Assembly (NCBI RefSeq): GCF_020509005.1 | Contig: NC_063014.1 | Span: 5,952,001-6,016,000 of the forward strand | DNA: 64,000 nucleotides | Origin: Fulvia fulva | Taxonomy: Eukaryota > Ascomycota > Dothideomycetes > Mycosphaerellales > Mycosphaerellaceae | Direction of reading: 5' to 3' | Shown: piece after piece, positions 22,601-32,927 of the stretch | Layout: every line of letters begins with the position of its first letter | Position numbering within the stretch: position 1 is the first letter of the stretch | Position numbers and translations under genes: made by a program | Notes under the pieces: model-generated | What the model saw: the letters and a program-made list of their open reading frames with translations, nothing else | Told to the model about the DNA's origin: nothing | Databases searched by the model: none

Positions 22601-23137
22601 GTAAGCTATAAGGAAGAAAGGAGTCTAAAACACGTTAGTATTACTACGTTAACGCCGATACCGCGGCGCGGCTTATATACCTTAATCTAATTAAGAATAA
22701 GTTAGCTAAGGCTAAAGAAGGTTAAGGAAGAAGCTACCGAAGGGCAAAGAGGTTATTAAAGACTTAGTAAGCTTAAAGGTTAATGTTCGTAGTCAGATTA
22801 ATTTAGAATAAGAGCGTACTTTTGTACTTACGTTCTATACGAGCTACCTAATACTACGAGCTTCTAACGATATAGGAAGGCGCGTATACGCGTAAGAAGC
22901 TCGCGGTAAGGTTATCTAACGGGGTTAGTAAGCTCGTAGTAAGCTTAGGTAGTAGAGTTAAGCCGCGTAAGGTAGTTATATATACGGAGTAAAGTAAGCT
23001 AAAGGGTCGTAGGCTAGGAAGCTACGACAAAGGAAGCTAAAGCTTTAGGATCTCTTTTGTTATCGATTTAAGTATATAGGCGATTAGGCTAGCCGCCTTA
23101 GGCTAATATAGATGTGTTAGGGTCTAGTAGGGGAGGA
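22601..23137. other. Element A 3' untranslated internal region
   Basis: RIP-ruined sequence between the presumed start of the antisense ORF and the polypurine tract at 23129-23137. No coding pattern was found in it; it could hold the promoter of the antisense ORF. Confidence 0.4.
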
Positions 23138-23247
23138 TGTGACGTTCTTATCCGAACATACCGCCGGCTTGGCGCTCAGCTTTGTATTTAGAGTTTTCTT
23201 AGGTAGCTTTCCTGTATCTCAGATTCACACTCGCCAAGGTTCTTACA
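23138..23247 (+). repeat. Element A 3' LTR (110 bp)
   Basis: TGTGACGTTC to GGTTCTTACA; preceded by the purine tract and followed by CATG, the second copy of the target duplication. Confidence 0.93.
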
Positions 23248-24213
23248 CATGTTTTGTTTTGGACCCACGTGTTTCGGCCACACCCGCCGCCACGCTCATT
23301 TGGGAACGTGGTTGCTTTAAGGCCATCAGGCGCGAACGACTTTCCACGACATACCATCAACGTGGCCATCACAACATACAGCACATCAACCACATGGCCT
23401 GCACGAGCTAGTCACGTCCACTCGACATGACATAAAATGTGCTGTTGGCGGTTGTGAACCTCCAAAGGTAAGCGTAGCGGAGTGGAGCTCTCTACCAACC
23501 CTTCTAGACTGCAAAGTAGCGTGCGATCCACGCTACCGCTACCCGACGTACAGTGCTTATTATACGACGACATAGGCGTTAGCGACGAGTATATGTTTGC
23601 GACTTCACCAACAGGCACAGTGCGGTAGGTCGTGACCTTAAAACTTGAAAGTTGACCAATCAGAGCGGGCGCCAAGGCTAGTTGAGGGCTGGTATAGAGC
23701 TTCACTCCCTCGCTGGCGCTCGGTCGCTACGCTTAATTAATTCGAAGCACGACACGTTTTCGTCTTCAACGGACTGGCCTAGGGTCAAACGTTCGCCCAG
23801 CGTATTGCACATGCCCAGCATGGACACAGCCTGTATGCCAATGACGGGCTCGCGAGGAGCAAACCTCAGCCAAGTCGTAGCGCGGTCAGAATGGTAGCCC
23901 TGTGGACTGACCTCGCACTGGAACTAGTCAACAATCGCATTCGTCTCGAACGGCTCGTGCTCTTGCCACGAGGCATCGGTATACCACACCTGTCCTGGCA
24001 ATGCTTGGTCTGAACCACCTTTCGGATCATATCCCACGTTGAGTAGAGCCATGGCAAGAAGGCAGATGGTCGTGGATGTATAAGAGTGACTGGGGATGTC
24101 CCAGCTTCATGGGCTTCGTAGACGACAAAGATCACAGTACGACTCTCATTGCCATTGTTCACAGGAGTGATATTTTTCAATAGCTCTAGTCGCTCGCTGC
24201 AAGAGTAGCAACG
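23248..24213. other. Intergenic, upstream of phosphate transporter
   Basis: Normal, un-RIPed composition. Short open frames at 23412-23705 and 23866-24180 have no recognisable features. It should contain the promoter of the following gene. Confidence 0.4.
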
Positions 24214-26073
24214 ATGGCCGCCCTACCTCAGTACTCGTACATCTTCGGATTGGGCATCTGCTTCGCCTTCCTCGATGCGTGGAGCATCGGAGCTAATGAT
24301 GTCGCCAACTCGTTCGCGACCTCGGTCAGTTCGAGGTCGCTGACTATGACCAAAGCGATGACCAGCGGTGGTATCATGGAATTCGTAGGAGCAGTGCTTG
24401 CTGGGTGAGACATAGAAGCTCGAGCGTGTTCAGGACCAAAGCTAATAAAACACAGATCTCGTGTCGTAGGAACCATCCGTAACGATATCATCTCCATCGA
24501 GGCTTTTGAACAGGACCCAAGCGTGCTTATGATGGGTATGCTGTGTGCCTTGATCGGTTCCTCGCTCTTCTTGACTCTGGCCACCAAGATCGGTCTCCCT
24601 GTATCCACCACTCACTGTATCATCGGTGGTATCATCGGCGTCGGCTTTGCAACTGTCGGCGCGAACGGTGTTGACTGGTCATGGGGAGGTGTCTCTCAAG
24701 TCTTCGCTGCCTGGGGTATCGCACCTTGCATTGCCGGCTGCTTCGGTGCCATGATCTTCACCTTTACAATGTCCGGCGTCTTCAAGTCGAAGAATCCACT
24801 CAGGATGGGCATAATTACGGTCCCAATATACTTTGCCCTCACCAGCGGTATCTGCACCATGCTCATTGTCTGGAAAGGCGCTGCGTCTCTTGATCTCGAT
24901 GACTGGGGAGTCGCACCCACCGTCGGCACGATCTTTGGTGTCGCCGATGGATGTGCTCTTCTGTCCGTCATCTTCCTTCTGCCATTCGTCTACGTTCGAC
25001 TAGTCAAGGAAGACTGGCAGGTCAAGCAGTGGGACATCCTCAAAGGCCCGCTTCTCCTCCGCCGTCGAGCACCACCGCCAATGCCAGCTGGCCACCGCCT
25101 CGTGTCAGACTACTATGCCGGCCACAAGACACGTGAAGAACTCGAGCGTGATGGCGCCGACCGTGAATCTACCGGCGATGAAGAGAGTATCGGCAAGGAC
25201 GGCGTGGCTCCAGCTGCTGCTCTCGCCTTGGAAGAGACCAGCGCGAGCGCTGTTGCACAACCCAGCGTCACATCCGACCAGATGGCCAAGGCCGAGAGGC
25301 AACTCAACATTCGCAAGTGGTACGAGCCACAAATGCTCTGGAAGAAGTTTGTATGGCTGTTTTTCTTCCGTGGTGTCATGGTTGACGTTGTCGTCGAGCA
25401 GTCGCACTCCAACGAGGCTAAGGGTCTGCAACGACTCCTTGCCGGAACCAGCCTGGCTGACAAGCACGCACGTGTTGAACACTATAACCCCAAGGTTGAG
25501 CATCTTTACTCTTTCCTCCAAGTCCTCACTGCCGCTACCGCGTCTTTCGCGCATGGTGCCAACGACGTTGCTATTGCCATGGGTCCGTTATCTGCTATCT
25601 ACCACATCTGGAACACTGGCACCACAGGCGAAGACTCTGCGGTCCCGATCTGGGTTCTCGTCTTTGGAGGTGCTTCTATCTCCATCGGTCTCTGGACTTA
25701 CGGATACAACCTGATGCGCAACTTGGGTAACCGCATCACTCTCCACTCGCATTGCAGAGGTTTCCCCATGGAGCTTGGTGCCGCGCTCACCGTTGTCCTC
25801 GCCACCCGTCTCGCTCTTCCGGTCTCGACTACGCAATGTATCATTGGTGCCACTGTTGGTGTTGGTCTTTGCGCTGGAGATGTCAAGGCTATCAACTGGC
25901 GCATGGTCATTTGGGCTTATGCTGGTTGGTTCATTACGTTGCCTTGCACTGCTGTTTTTGCTGGATGTTTGATGGGGTCCAAGATTAATTCGCCGCAGTT
26001 TGGGAACTCTGTTCAGAGATTGGGGATAAGTTATGTCATAGCGATAGCCTGTCATTGGCATGTAGACACTTGA
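24214..26073 (+). CDS. Pho4-family inorganic phosphate symporter (PHO-4/Pho89 type)
   Basis: Plasma-membrane cation-coupled phosphate transporter. Two exons: 24214-24404 and 24456-26073, with an intron of 51 nt (GTGAGA...GCTAAT...CACAG). The protein is about 602 residues, close to the family norm. The two inverted Pho4 halves are clear. The first has GANDVANSF and GLPVSTTHCIIGG; the second has FAHGANDVAIAMGPL and ALPVSTTQCIIGA. A hydrophilic loop of about 120 residues, with acidic and Ser/Glu stretches (about residues 200-310), separates them. Start ATG is preceded by CAACG. The very C-terminus after INSPQFG is less conserved and an unseen last intron is possible. Such transporters are usually induced by phosphate starvation; no operator was identified here. 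Converges with the receptor gene, 138 bp apart. Confidence 0.93.
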
Positions 26074-26211
26074 CTATTGCCCAAGATTTGAAAGCACTAT
26101 ACTCTCTTCCCAAAAGTTCGCATGCCTTTGTCCTATGTTCTGTCGTCCAAATCTATCTCTCTAGCTGTATTCCCGAAGCTCGAAAGCAGGACCAGCCCGG
26201 CTATATCAACA

Positions 26212-27361
26212 TCAGAACTTTCCATCGAAATCTTCGGCCAATTGCGGATACGGATCCTTCTCCTCACACAGCCCTTGACACTTCCACATCAGACTCGACG
26301 CTCTGCCTGGGTTTTCAAGTATCTCTTCATCCGAGTTGCGGCGACTGCTGAGAGGACTGTACCCGATGATCCACGGTGCGAGCTGCAACACTGCACACTT
26401 CAGCGATAGTAGGCAGACAGTGACGACGCAGAGACTGTCCTCCGTCACCGAAAGAATGCACCAGTCGATGGCTAGCCACATGGGATCCTTCTCGAAGCCG
26501 TCCTTGGGAATCATGAGCGTGCGGGTCAGGGCTACGGCGCATACACTGTTGAAGAAGTCAGCATTTGAGCTCTTTGGTGGTGAAGAACGGTGTTACTTAC
26601 CCAATACCAGCTGCGATCAGCACGTACTTGACGATATTCTCGCGAAGCGGCGTCTTCTTGGTTCGGTCCCTGCCTGCGTTCCTGCTTGACATGATGTGGT
26701 TGACGACCGGCATCAAGACGATAATGGCATCGGTGCCAGTGTTAACCCATCCTCTGATGATCCAGATGAGAGTAGTGTTGATCTGCGCGTTGCACTGTCC
26801 TATCCACGCCGACTTGATGGGACTGCACGTGAAGATGACAACGAAGACGCTGGTTGTATAGAAGCCGACGACGATGATGATCATCAGCCAGCAGACGTAT
26901 CGGAAGCGTTTCGTGACTGCTGAGCCGAAGGTTCGGATGAACTGAAGGAGGACGGATACTTTGGTGAGCATCATCACCTTGTTGTAGAGAATCTGCATCC
27001 AGAAGAAGAGCAACATCGTCATCTCGACCACCGCTGGACCTCCGCCGTATGGGAGATCTGGGTCATTGAGTAGCATCAGTTCGGCAGTTCTTTTTCCGAA
27101 CCCAAGCTCACAAGCCCAGAGAATCAGGCCCATGGCGATCAGGGCGAGGAGGACGGCCAGAATGAGGACATAGTCGTCCAGGTAGAGCCCGTACCATGGA
27201 CCAAAGTATGTGCGACGAAGTGGCGATTTCTCTTGTGGGAACTTCAGCCTGGCTGCAACCCTCATGGCGAGGGAGACGATCAACAGGCCAGCCCAGACCC
27301 ATGTTGGGATTGCCAACTTTGTTGAGTCGTCCTCGATGCCGTAGTCGATCCAGAGGCCCAT
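26212..27361 (-). CDS. Fungal rhodopsin-like seven-helix membrane protein (Pth11-related family)
   Basis: Two exons: 27361-26601 and 26545-26212, with a 55-nt intron (GTAAGT...GCTGAC...ACAG). The protein has 364 residues. It has the fungal integral-membrane rhodopsin domain: successive hydrophobic helices beginning AIPTWVWAGLLIVSLAMRV, then DDYVLILAVLLALIAMG, FFWMQILYNKVMMLTKVSVLLQ, the FTCSP-I--AW motif typical of the family, and a conserved loop with INTTLIW. The C-terminal tail is cytoplasmic, polar and without motifs. Members act as putative G-protein-coupled or surface-sensing receptors in filamentous ascomycetes; ligand unknown. No extracellular CFEM cysteine domain is present at the N-terminus, so it is not the CFEM-bearing Pth11 subgroup. 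Confidence 0.88.
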
Positions 27362-27694
27362 CTTGTCGCGGTGCCGATGGACAGTGAACGAAGGAAGATG
27401 CTGCTATTGTCGCTTGCTGGTGGTATTGTCGGCTTCTATTGTGTATTGTCGGTATAGATTGTGAGTGCCATTGAAGCGTCTATAAGAGACTGTGAGCTCG
27501 TGCACAAGCTGCGTGCTTCTGACTGAGTGAAGCGAAGCATTGCAACTCACGAGCCGTACGTGACAGGCTGCCGAGCATGTGCACACGAGAGGAAGAAAGT
27601 GAGGGCAGGTACGTCAGCATATGAGCAGAGACGGCGACTTTGTCTCCTGTGAATACAAGCAGACCGGGTCTTCAGTGGAGCCTTGTTGATGCCG
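27362..27694. other. Intergenic with TATTGTCG microrepeats
   Basis: Upstream of the receptor gene and downstream of the hydratase gene. Three imperfectly spaced TATTGTCG motifs occur at about 27413-27452. Nothing else was recognised. Confidence 0.4.
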
Positions 27695-28589
27695 CTATAG
27701 TTTGCTTCCCTTCCACTTCGGCTTTCTCTTCTCCACAAACGCCTTCACTCCCTCTTTCAAGTTCTCACCAGCTTGCAGTTTTGGTTGCCAGTGCTTCAAA
27801 GCATACTCTGTTGCCTCGTCTGCGCCCATGCTTTCCCAGCCGAGCTTGATGCCTTCTCTTGACACAATGACCGCATCTGGGCTGTTGGCGGCAATCATCT
27901 TGGCGTACTCAACAGCAGCTTCCACAACTTCGCCATCCTTGTCACCAACGACTTTGTTGATCAGGCCCCAGTCAAGCGCCTCTTTAGCAGAGACAGGTCG
28001 GCCGGTCAATGCCATTTCCATAGCTCTTGGTCGACCTACTGTGCGAATGATCCTAGGCAGTGCACCGGCAGCTGCTACTACGCCGACCTTCACCTCAGGG
28101 AGTGCAAAGGTAGCTTTCTGTGCAGCAACTACTAGGTCACAGTTCACGATCATCTCGCAGCCTCCGCCGAAACATATGCCATTGACTGCAGCGATTATGG
28201 GCTTCTTGCCGCTTCGTCGAGATAGTCCGCCAAATCCAGCACTAGACATGGTTTGCGATGACTTGCTCTCGTTGGCTTTGTTCCATTCTTGGTTGTCTAT
28301 CAGTATACATTTCAAATCTGGTCTTTCTCCTCCTACCTTTCAGATCGGCACCCGCACAGAAAGCACGACCAGTACCAGTGATTATGCCCACTGTGAATGC
28401 TGGCTCGGCGTCTAGCCAGTCCCATACAGCTTCAAGCTCTTGCCCAAACTCCCCATTGATACAGTTTAAATCCTTGGGCCGGTTCAATGTTACCAAGAGC
28501 ACACCTGGTGCAGGGTACGAGACGATCGAATATTTGGTCGGAGGCTGAGGTCGTTCGAGGTTCGAGGGTTTGCGATTGATGGGTGCCAT
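27695..28589 (-). CDS. Peroxisomal enoyl-CoA hydratase/isomerase family protein
   Basis: Two exons: 28589-28337 and 28287-27695, with a 49-nt intron (GTAGGA...CTGAT...CCAAG) that joins ADLK to EWNK. The protein has 281 residues, the normal crotonase size. The oxyanion-hole segments GRAFCAGADLK and NGICFGGGCEM are intact, followed by PEVKVGVVAAAG, and Glu at the usual catalytic region. The C-terminus ends in SKL, a type 1 peroxisomal targeting signal, so it probably acts in peroxisomal beta-oxidation or a related acyl-CoA side pathway. Related hydratases with SKL serve in some host-selective metabolite pathways of Alternaria, but no cluster genes surround this one. A 237-codon open frame on the opposite strand is a shadow. 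Confidence 0.93.
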
Positions 28590-29338
28590 GTTGCGATGCT
28601 CAATCAACGTTGGGTAGGTAACAGTTGGGCTGTATGTCGATTGCACTACATGTAAGCGATATATGTACTCACGGTCTTCGAGTCGCATGTCGGTGCTCAG
28701 CGGGGGTCGTCTTGAACGCAACCGAGGCTGATCACGACACAGTCATCTTGGGCTCACAAGGTCCTGGTCAAAACACAGTGCGAACGGGTCCTCGAATACT
28801 GTCCTCTGCAATGCATGGTCCACCAGGAGGAAGGAGGTCACTGCCCTCTTGGTCGTGCAAGCCCAAAGCTTCCCGATCGGCGGAGCTGCGACCCGTGCAT
28901 CTCCGTCTCGGCCTCATACAACACTTTCGCAAGCGACGGCTACATGGCATTGCTCACGCAGACTGTTTGGTGATATATGCAAGTCGACACCCCAGAGCAT
29001 TGTGCTCAGGATCTATGTCTTGTGAAAGCTCTGCCTGCCTCGGGATCCTTCTTTGGGACGAAATCTTGGCACTCACTTCACGTCTCGTTTCCTTCTGACA
29101 ATACCACAACCTGGCCAAACACATCGCATATTCCCCCGGGTTTGCGAGTCGGAGCTTAGTGCTCCAATTCGCTCCATTATGCCGTCCATTTTGCGGCTTT
29201 GCTCTTTCGAGATCTTTCCCCAAGAGAGCAGACCCACAATTCAGATCTCGCCGGAGCACAAACCCTGCTGACGCACAGCGTGAATTAAGAGCTATATATA
29301 CGATCCTAAATTTCCCTGCACCAATCACATCACAGCAA
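28590..29338. other. Intergenic, upstream of hydratase and of tRNA-Asn
   Basis: No convincing protein gene; open frames at 28625-29098 and 28954-29328 lack features. A TATATATA lies near the tRNA end. Confidence 0.45.
29293..29300 (+). promoter_or_regulatory. TATA-like element upstream of tRNA-Asn
   Basis: TATATATA ends 38 bp before the first tRNA base. Upstream TATA boxes position TFIIIB at some fungal tRNA genes and at U6 genes. It may matter here because both internal promoter boxes are split by introns. Confidence 0.45.
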
Positions 29339-29348
29339 TCCCCCGTGG

Positions 29349-29404
29349 GTAAGTCGCAATTAACAATCAGCGCTTCTCACGAGCACTCGCTAACATTCAC
29401 TCAG
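29349..29404 (+). other. Spliceosomal-type intron 1 in tRNA-Asn D-arm (56 nt)
   Basis: Begins GTAAGT, has branch-like GCTAAC (29389-29394), ends CTCAG 10 nt later. It falls after tRNA base 10, inside the A-box. Confidence 0.85.
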
Positions 29405-29432
29405 CGCAATTGGCTAGCGCGTTCGACTGTTA

Positions 29433-29454
29433 ATGGCCTCGGCTGTCAACTGGA
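29433..29454 (+). other. Canonical tRNA intron in anticodon loop (22 nt)
   Basis: Lies between bases 37 and 38, the standard site for tRNA endonuclease, and contains CAAC, which can pair with the anticodon GTT, as in ordinary eukaryotic pre-tRNAs. Confidence 0.88.
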
Positions 29455-29474
29455 ATCGGGAGGTTGGTGGTTCG

Positions 29475-29528
29475 GTAAGATTTCCTCATCATATCAATCA
29501 GTCTATCACATACTAACAACGTCCGTAG
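29475..29528 (+). other. Spliceosomal-type intron 3 in tRNA-Asn T-loop (54 nt)
   Basis: Begins GTAAGA, has branch-like ACTAAC (29512-29517), ends CGTAG 11 nt later. It splits TTCG from AGC, cutting the B-box. Confidence 0.85.
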
Positions 29529-29567
29529 AGCCCACCCGGGGGAGAAGTCCTTAGCCAGTCTCCATTC

Positions 29568-29572
29568 TTTTT
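29568..29572 (+). terminator. T5 run, candidate RNA polymerase III terminator
   Basis: CTTTTTG located 23 bp after the last tRNA base, a usual distance and form for a polymerase III stop. Confidence 0.6.
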
Positions 29573-30031
29573 GCATTTGCATATTGTGAGTCTCAAGCTC
29601 AGCACATGCGACGTTTACCGCACGACACCTTGACCATCATGGTGTTACACGACATTTCTTTTGATGTCCTGACTACCCATGGTGTTGTGTTGCAGTGCCT
29701 CTCCGACGTCAACCGAACATTGTCATGTTTGTGGAAGCTAACATACTGAACGTTGGGCGTTGGTCGAAAACAGGAATTCGATGGAGTTCTTGTATGTGAA
29801 ACGTCCTACAACCTTCAGAACAACAAAGAACGGTATTCATCATCGCCGAATGCATCTTCCATACGATCTACGTACGGTGTATCACCAGCTGCCCCCGACA
29901 TCCCACTGCAGAGCCGCTCCTGAGAATCCCTGGAGATGGGGGAGGACCATACTGACACAAAGAAAGAACAGTCGTGATTTGTTAGCATATGATCAATAGA
30001 AAATCCACACGCCGGACGACTTGAAAGCCTG
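29573..30031. other. Intergenic, no gene seen
   Basis: Contains only short unsupported frames between the tRNA terminator and the end of the following minus-strand gene. Confidence 0.45.
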
Positions 30032-32927
30032 TCATTTTGACTTGCGCGGTCTCTTGTCGAGAGAACAAACTTTCTGCTTGAGCATTGTTTCATCAGCTCT
30101 TCGCACACGAACGTTATAAGCGAAATATCGGACGCAGCGTCTCTTGCTGAAAGACTCGTCACGCCTGGTCGCTGGCGACTTCAAATCCTCAGTCTCGACG
30201 CTTTGCTTCCTCTTCAGCATTGGACGAGACTCCGCTTGATCGGCATTGACCGCTAGCATGTCTTTGATCTGGCCCATATTGTCGTTCAGCGTCGCCAGAT
30301 AATTGCATAGCAGACTGGCACTGTTCGCCCCGACGGAGGACTCGATCGAGGTAATGGGAGCTGGATGCTGATGTGATGTGGCAGACATGATGTCCTTGGG
30401 GTGATCGGACATCTTCAGGAATTGCGGTGGCAGTTCGTGCTTGGTCTGAGTGGCAACGCTCTGGTAGTCGATGGCACCGCTTTGGCTTCCGGCATCAGTA
30501 TAGTGTAGTGCCGGCGTCTGCGTGGCACCATCGATTGGTCTAGAGCAAGTCGCTTGTAGCCCAACATTTGCCTGAGCTGATCTGAGAGTCTGACTCCCCG
30601 AGTTGACATAAGCTGAGGGTCTGCCCGTATCACGACTTGGGCTGGTGTCTTTGCTCAATGCTGCGAGCGTTGCACTCGTGTCAACAGGAGTTTGCGAGAT
30701 CGACTTGGCCCCGACATTAGACATTACGCTTTTCCAGCGCACAAGATTTGGGGCTTACTTCTGGCCGGCTCGCAATCTGAATGACATCGCAAACCTGAGC
30801 AGTCACTTCCGTGCGAACATCGATACAAGTATCAATGACGAAGCCGTCGCGTGTAGTAGAGACTGCAACTTTCGTGGTACGGTAGATGGAGATGCTGGCT
30901 GGCGCAGCATCAGAATCGCTCCGTGCGTCTGCGCCAGTCAAACCCTTCGCTCTTCGTTTGCGCAACATTGGTGGCTCATCGTCACTTTCCACGGGGAGGG
31001 CCACCTCTTGCTGACTCGTTCGCAACCTCTTCGACCTCTTCGATGGATCTGTACGAGTTGGCGGTCCTATCGAGGCTCGCCTCTTTTGCCCTCCTTGCTT
31101 GACGTTCTCGCCAATCGTCTTGTGGCAGGGCTCGAACACTTCTTGGCTCTCGGGGTCACCTTTGGTCTCTTCTACCACAGTACCTTGCTTTCGTGCACGA
31201 ATCTTCTCTGCGGCGTGCGTACAGAGGCTCACCACAATGTTACCCTTGCCCGTGTGTCTCGCTGACAGTCCGCAGTCAACACATTCGTTCGAGCTGGACC
31301 TGGTTCCGTGGCTTGCAGAGAGGTTGACAAGATTCTCGCTACTTGTATCCTCGGTGACATTTTCTACATCCGCACTCATGGGCGGTGCTTTCGTTTCCGC
31401 TGTTACATTGACTGAAGCTGAGACTGCCGCGTCTTCTGGACGGGGTTTCTTGTGTTGTCGTGGCGTAGGGGGAGTATCAAGAGTCACATTATCAAAGATG
31501 TCGTCAATGTCGTCCAGGATCATCTTATCAAGCTCACCAGCCTCGGTTTCCTGTAGAAGAGCCTCACTGTGACCGGTGGTCTCTTGCTTTACTGCAACTT
31601 CGTCCAGCCTCGCATGTGCTGAATCTCGTCTCTCCCGTTTGACTTTCCGATCTGCTCTGGAGCATGGAGAACTAGAAAGAAGCTCCACCGACGGCAAATG
31701 ACCAGTTCGCATGAGCTTTCCTGGCTTCCTGCTAGGAGTGACAACAACAGACTCTGCCCTCATCTGGGCTGGGTTCGATGGCCTTTGCTTTGTATTGAGG
31801 TCAGGCTCTACCGCCACTTGCGCAGGGTCCTTAGACGTGGCTGCGGGGGTGATGTCAGACTTCGCTGCTACTTGAGCGGATTTGCGGAGCCAGCGTGGGA
31901 GGTCTAAGGATATAGTGATCGGGGCCCATGTTATGGGCTCCGGTGTATGTCGAGACGGTACGCTGGGCACTCGACGCCATTGGAGAGGCGGAGGCGGGAT
32001 GGGACCTTTGGTATCTTGCTCAGAGATACCGTGCTGTGGTGGCACAGGAACACCGATGTTACAGGGCTGTGATCTTTCTGGAGTTGATGCAGCGAGCTCT
32101 GCCACCGTCTGGTCCGTCGCGATATCTGACTCGACATGGCGACTCGGTATTCCTTGAGAAGCTGGCGTTCTGTGTATCGGCTTAGCAGAAGCACAGGCCT
32201 GCTTCATGGCACGATCAGGTCGTGCAGCATCGTTTCTGAGGAGCTTGCCGTCAGTCGCATGGCTTTTTGCAGAACAATTCGCTGTCTTGGACGTCGATTT
32301 CGCAGATGGACATGCTGGCTTGGTAGCTACTTTGGGACGAACCCCATCATTGCCCGGAATCCTGCCCTTCGTCATCCTGTCCTCAGCACAAGCTTGAGGT
32401 TCGTTCTTAATCGTCATCAGCGTCTGCGCAGCATCATCTCTGGCAAGATCCTCTCGAACACCTTTGGCCAGGTCACCCTTCAGTCTGGCCATGCTCTGTC
32501 TCGCTTGTCGTTGCCCATTCTTCTGATCACTCTGTATACCGTCAACCCGATCACTCTTCATCATCAATACACGCCCCGTCAGCAGCTCATACTTTCTCCG
32601 AAATCGCCCCAACCACATCTCGCCAAAGTCCGGAGCCCGCTTCGCATTCCACTTGATTCGGTCCCACTCCGCGTTGGCGCGATTATCCAGCTCTCGCCTG
32701 GTATACGGCCTCTCCTGTGGTATCCGCACTATGAGCGCAGCGTCCACAAGAGCGTATCTCAGGTCCTGCTCGGTATCGAGCTCTGCATACTCGCTGTCCA
32801 TCCCAAACTCGTCGAGGAAAGACATGTCGTAGGTCCTGCACTTCTTGATGAGGCGATGGTCAGTACCACTACTCCCAGCCTCTTGAAAGCCCATGTTGCC
32901 AGCTCGCGATAGCTTAGACATGGCCAT
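30032..32927 (-). CDS. Large hypothetical, probably nuclear protein
   Basis: Two exons: 32927-30759 and 30703-30032, with a 55-nt phase-0 intron (GTAAGC...TCTAAT...CCAAG). The protein has about 946 residues. I do not recognise the family. The N-terminal 130 residues look folded, with RRELDNRANAEWDRIKWNAKR and FGEMWLGRFRRKYELLTGR, a pattern typical of fungus-specific conserved N-termini. The remainder is low-complexity, rich in Ser, Pro, Lys and Glu. It has repeated phrases about 40-50 residues apart (AQVAAKSD, AQVAVEPD, AQMRAESV) and basic clusters (KKPRPED, SKRSKRLR, FSKRRC) that could be nuclear signals. A disordered regulatory or chromatin-associated protein is possible; this is inference. 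Confidence 0.75.

Larger units (their letters stand above)
2091..23247 (+). mobile_element. Element A: RIP-ruined Ty3/gypsy LTR retrotransposon hosting nested insertions
   Basis: Bounded by 110-bp direct LTRs (2091-2200 and 23138-23247) that start TGTGACG and end CACA/TACA, with CATG on both outer sides as a 4-bp target-site duplication. A purine run (AGGGGAGGA, 23129-23137) abuts the right LTR as polypurine tract. TGGTAGC two bases inside the left LTR looks like a tRNA primer-binding site. This fixes the sense strand as plus. The order is leader, gag with a zinc knuckle, protease, reverse transcriptase, RNase H, integrase, a long C-terminal extension, then an antisense ORF. A LINE (6661-9496) and element B (11502-21562) interrupt it. 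Without those insertions the element is about 8.3 kb. Almost every CA and TG dinucleotide has been converted, which is the RIP signature. Confidence 0.93.
29339..29544 (+). tRNA. tRNA-Asn(GUU) interrupted by three introns
   Basis: After removing 29349-29404, 29433-29454 and 29475-29528, a 74-nt tRNA remains. The acceptor TCCCCCG pairs perfectly with CGGGGGA. Bases 8-9 are TG. The D-stem GCGC/GCGC encloses loop AATTGGCTA. The anticodon stem TTCGA/TCGGG (two G-U pairs) encloses CTGTTAA with anticodon GTT. The variable loop is AGGTT. The T-stem GGTGG/CCACC encloses TTCGAGC, and the discriminator base is G, as expected for Asn. Genomic length 206 equals 74 plus introns of 56, 22 and 54. The body closely matches known eukaryotic tRNA-Asn. 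The two outer introns have spliceosomal signals; the middle one is in the canonical position after base 37. The gene lies alone between two minus-strand protein genes. Confidence 0.92.

Noticed and set aside
2091..23247. CRISPR-like or palindromic repeat arrays in the TA-rich blocks
   Set aside because: The repetitive look comes from RIP-made CTAG/TAG/TTA motifs; no regular spacing exists, and this is a fungal genome.
27702..28415. 237-codon plus-strand ORF opposite the enoyl-CoA hydratase
   Set aside because: The minus strand has clear crotonase motifs, a matching intron and a peroxisomal signal; the plus-strand frame is a shadow.
28625..29098. 157-codon plus-strand ORF upstream of tRNA-Asn
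   Set aside because: No domain or codon pattern; probably chance in intergenic DNA.
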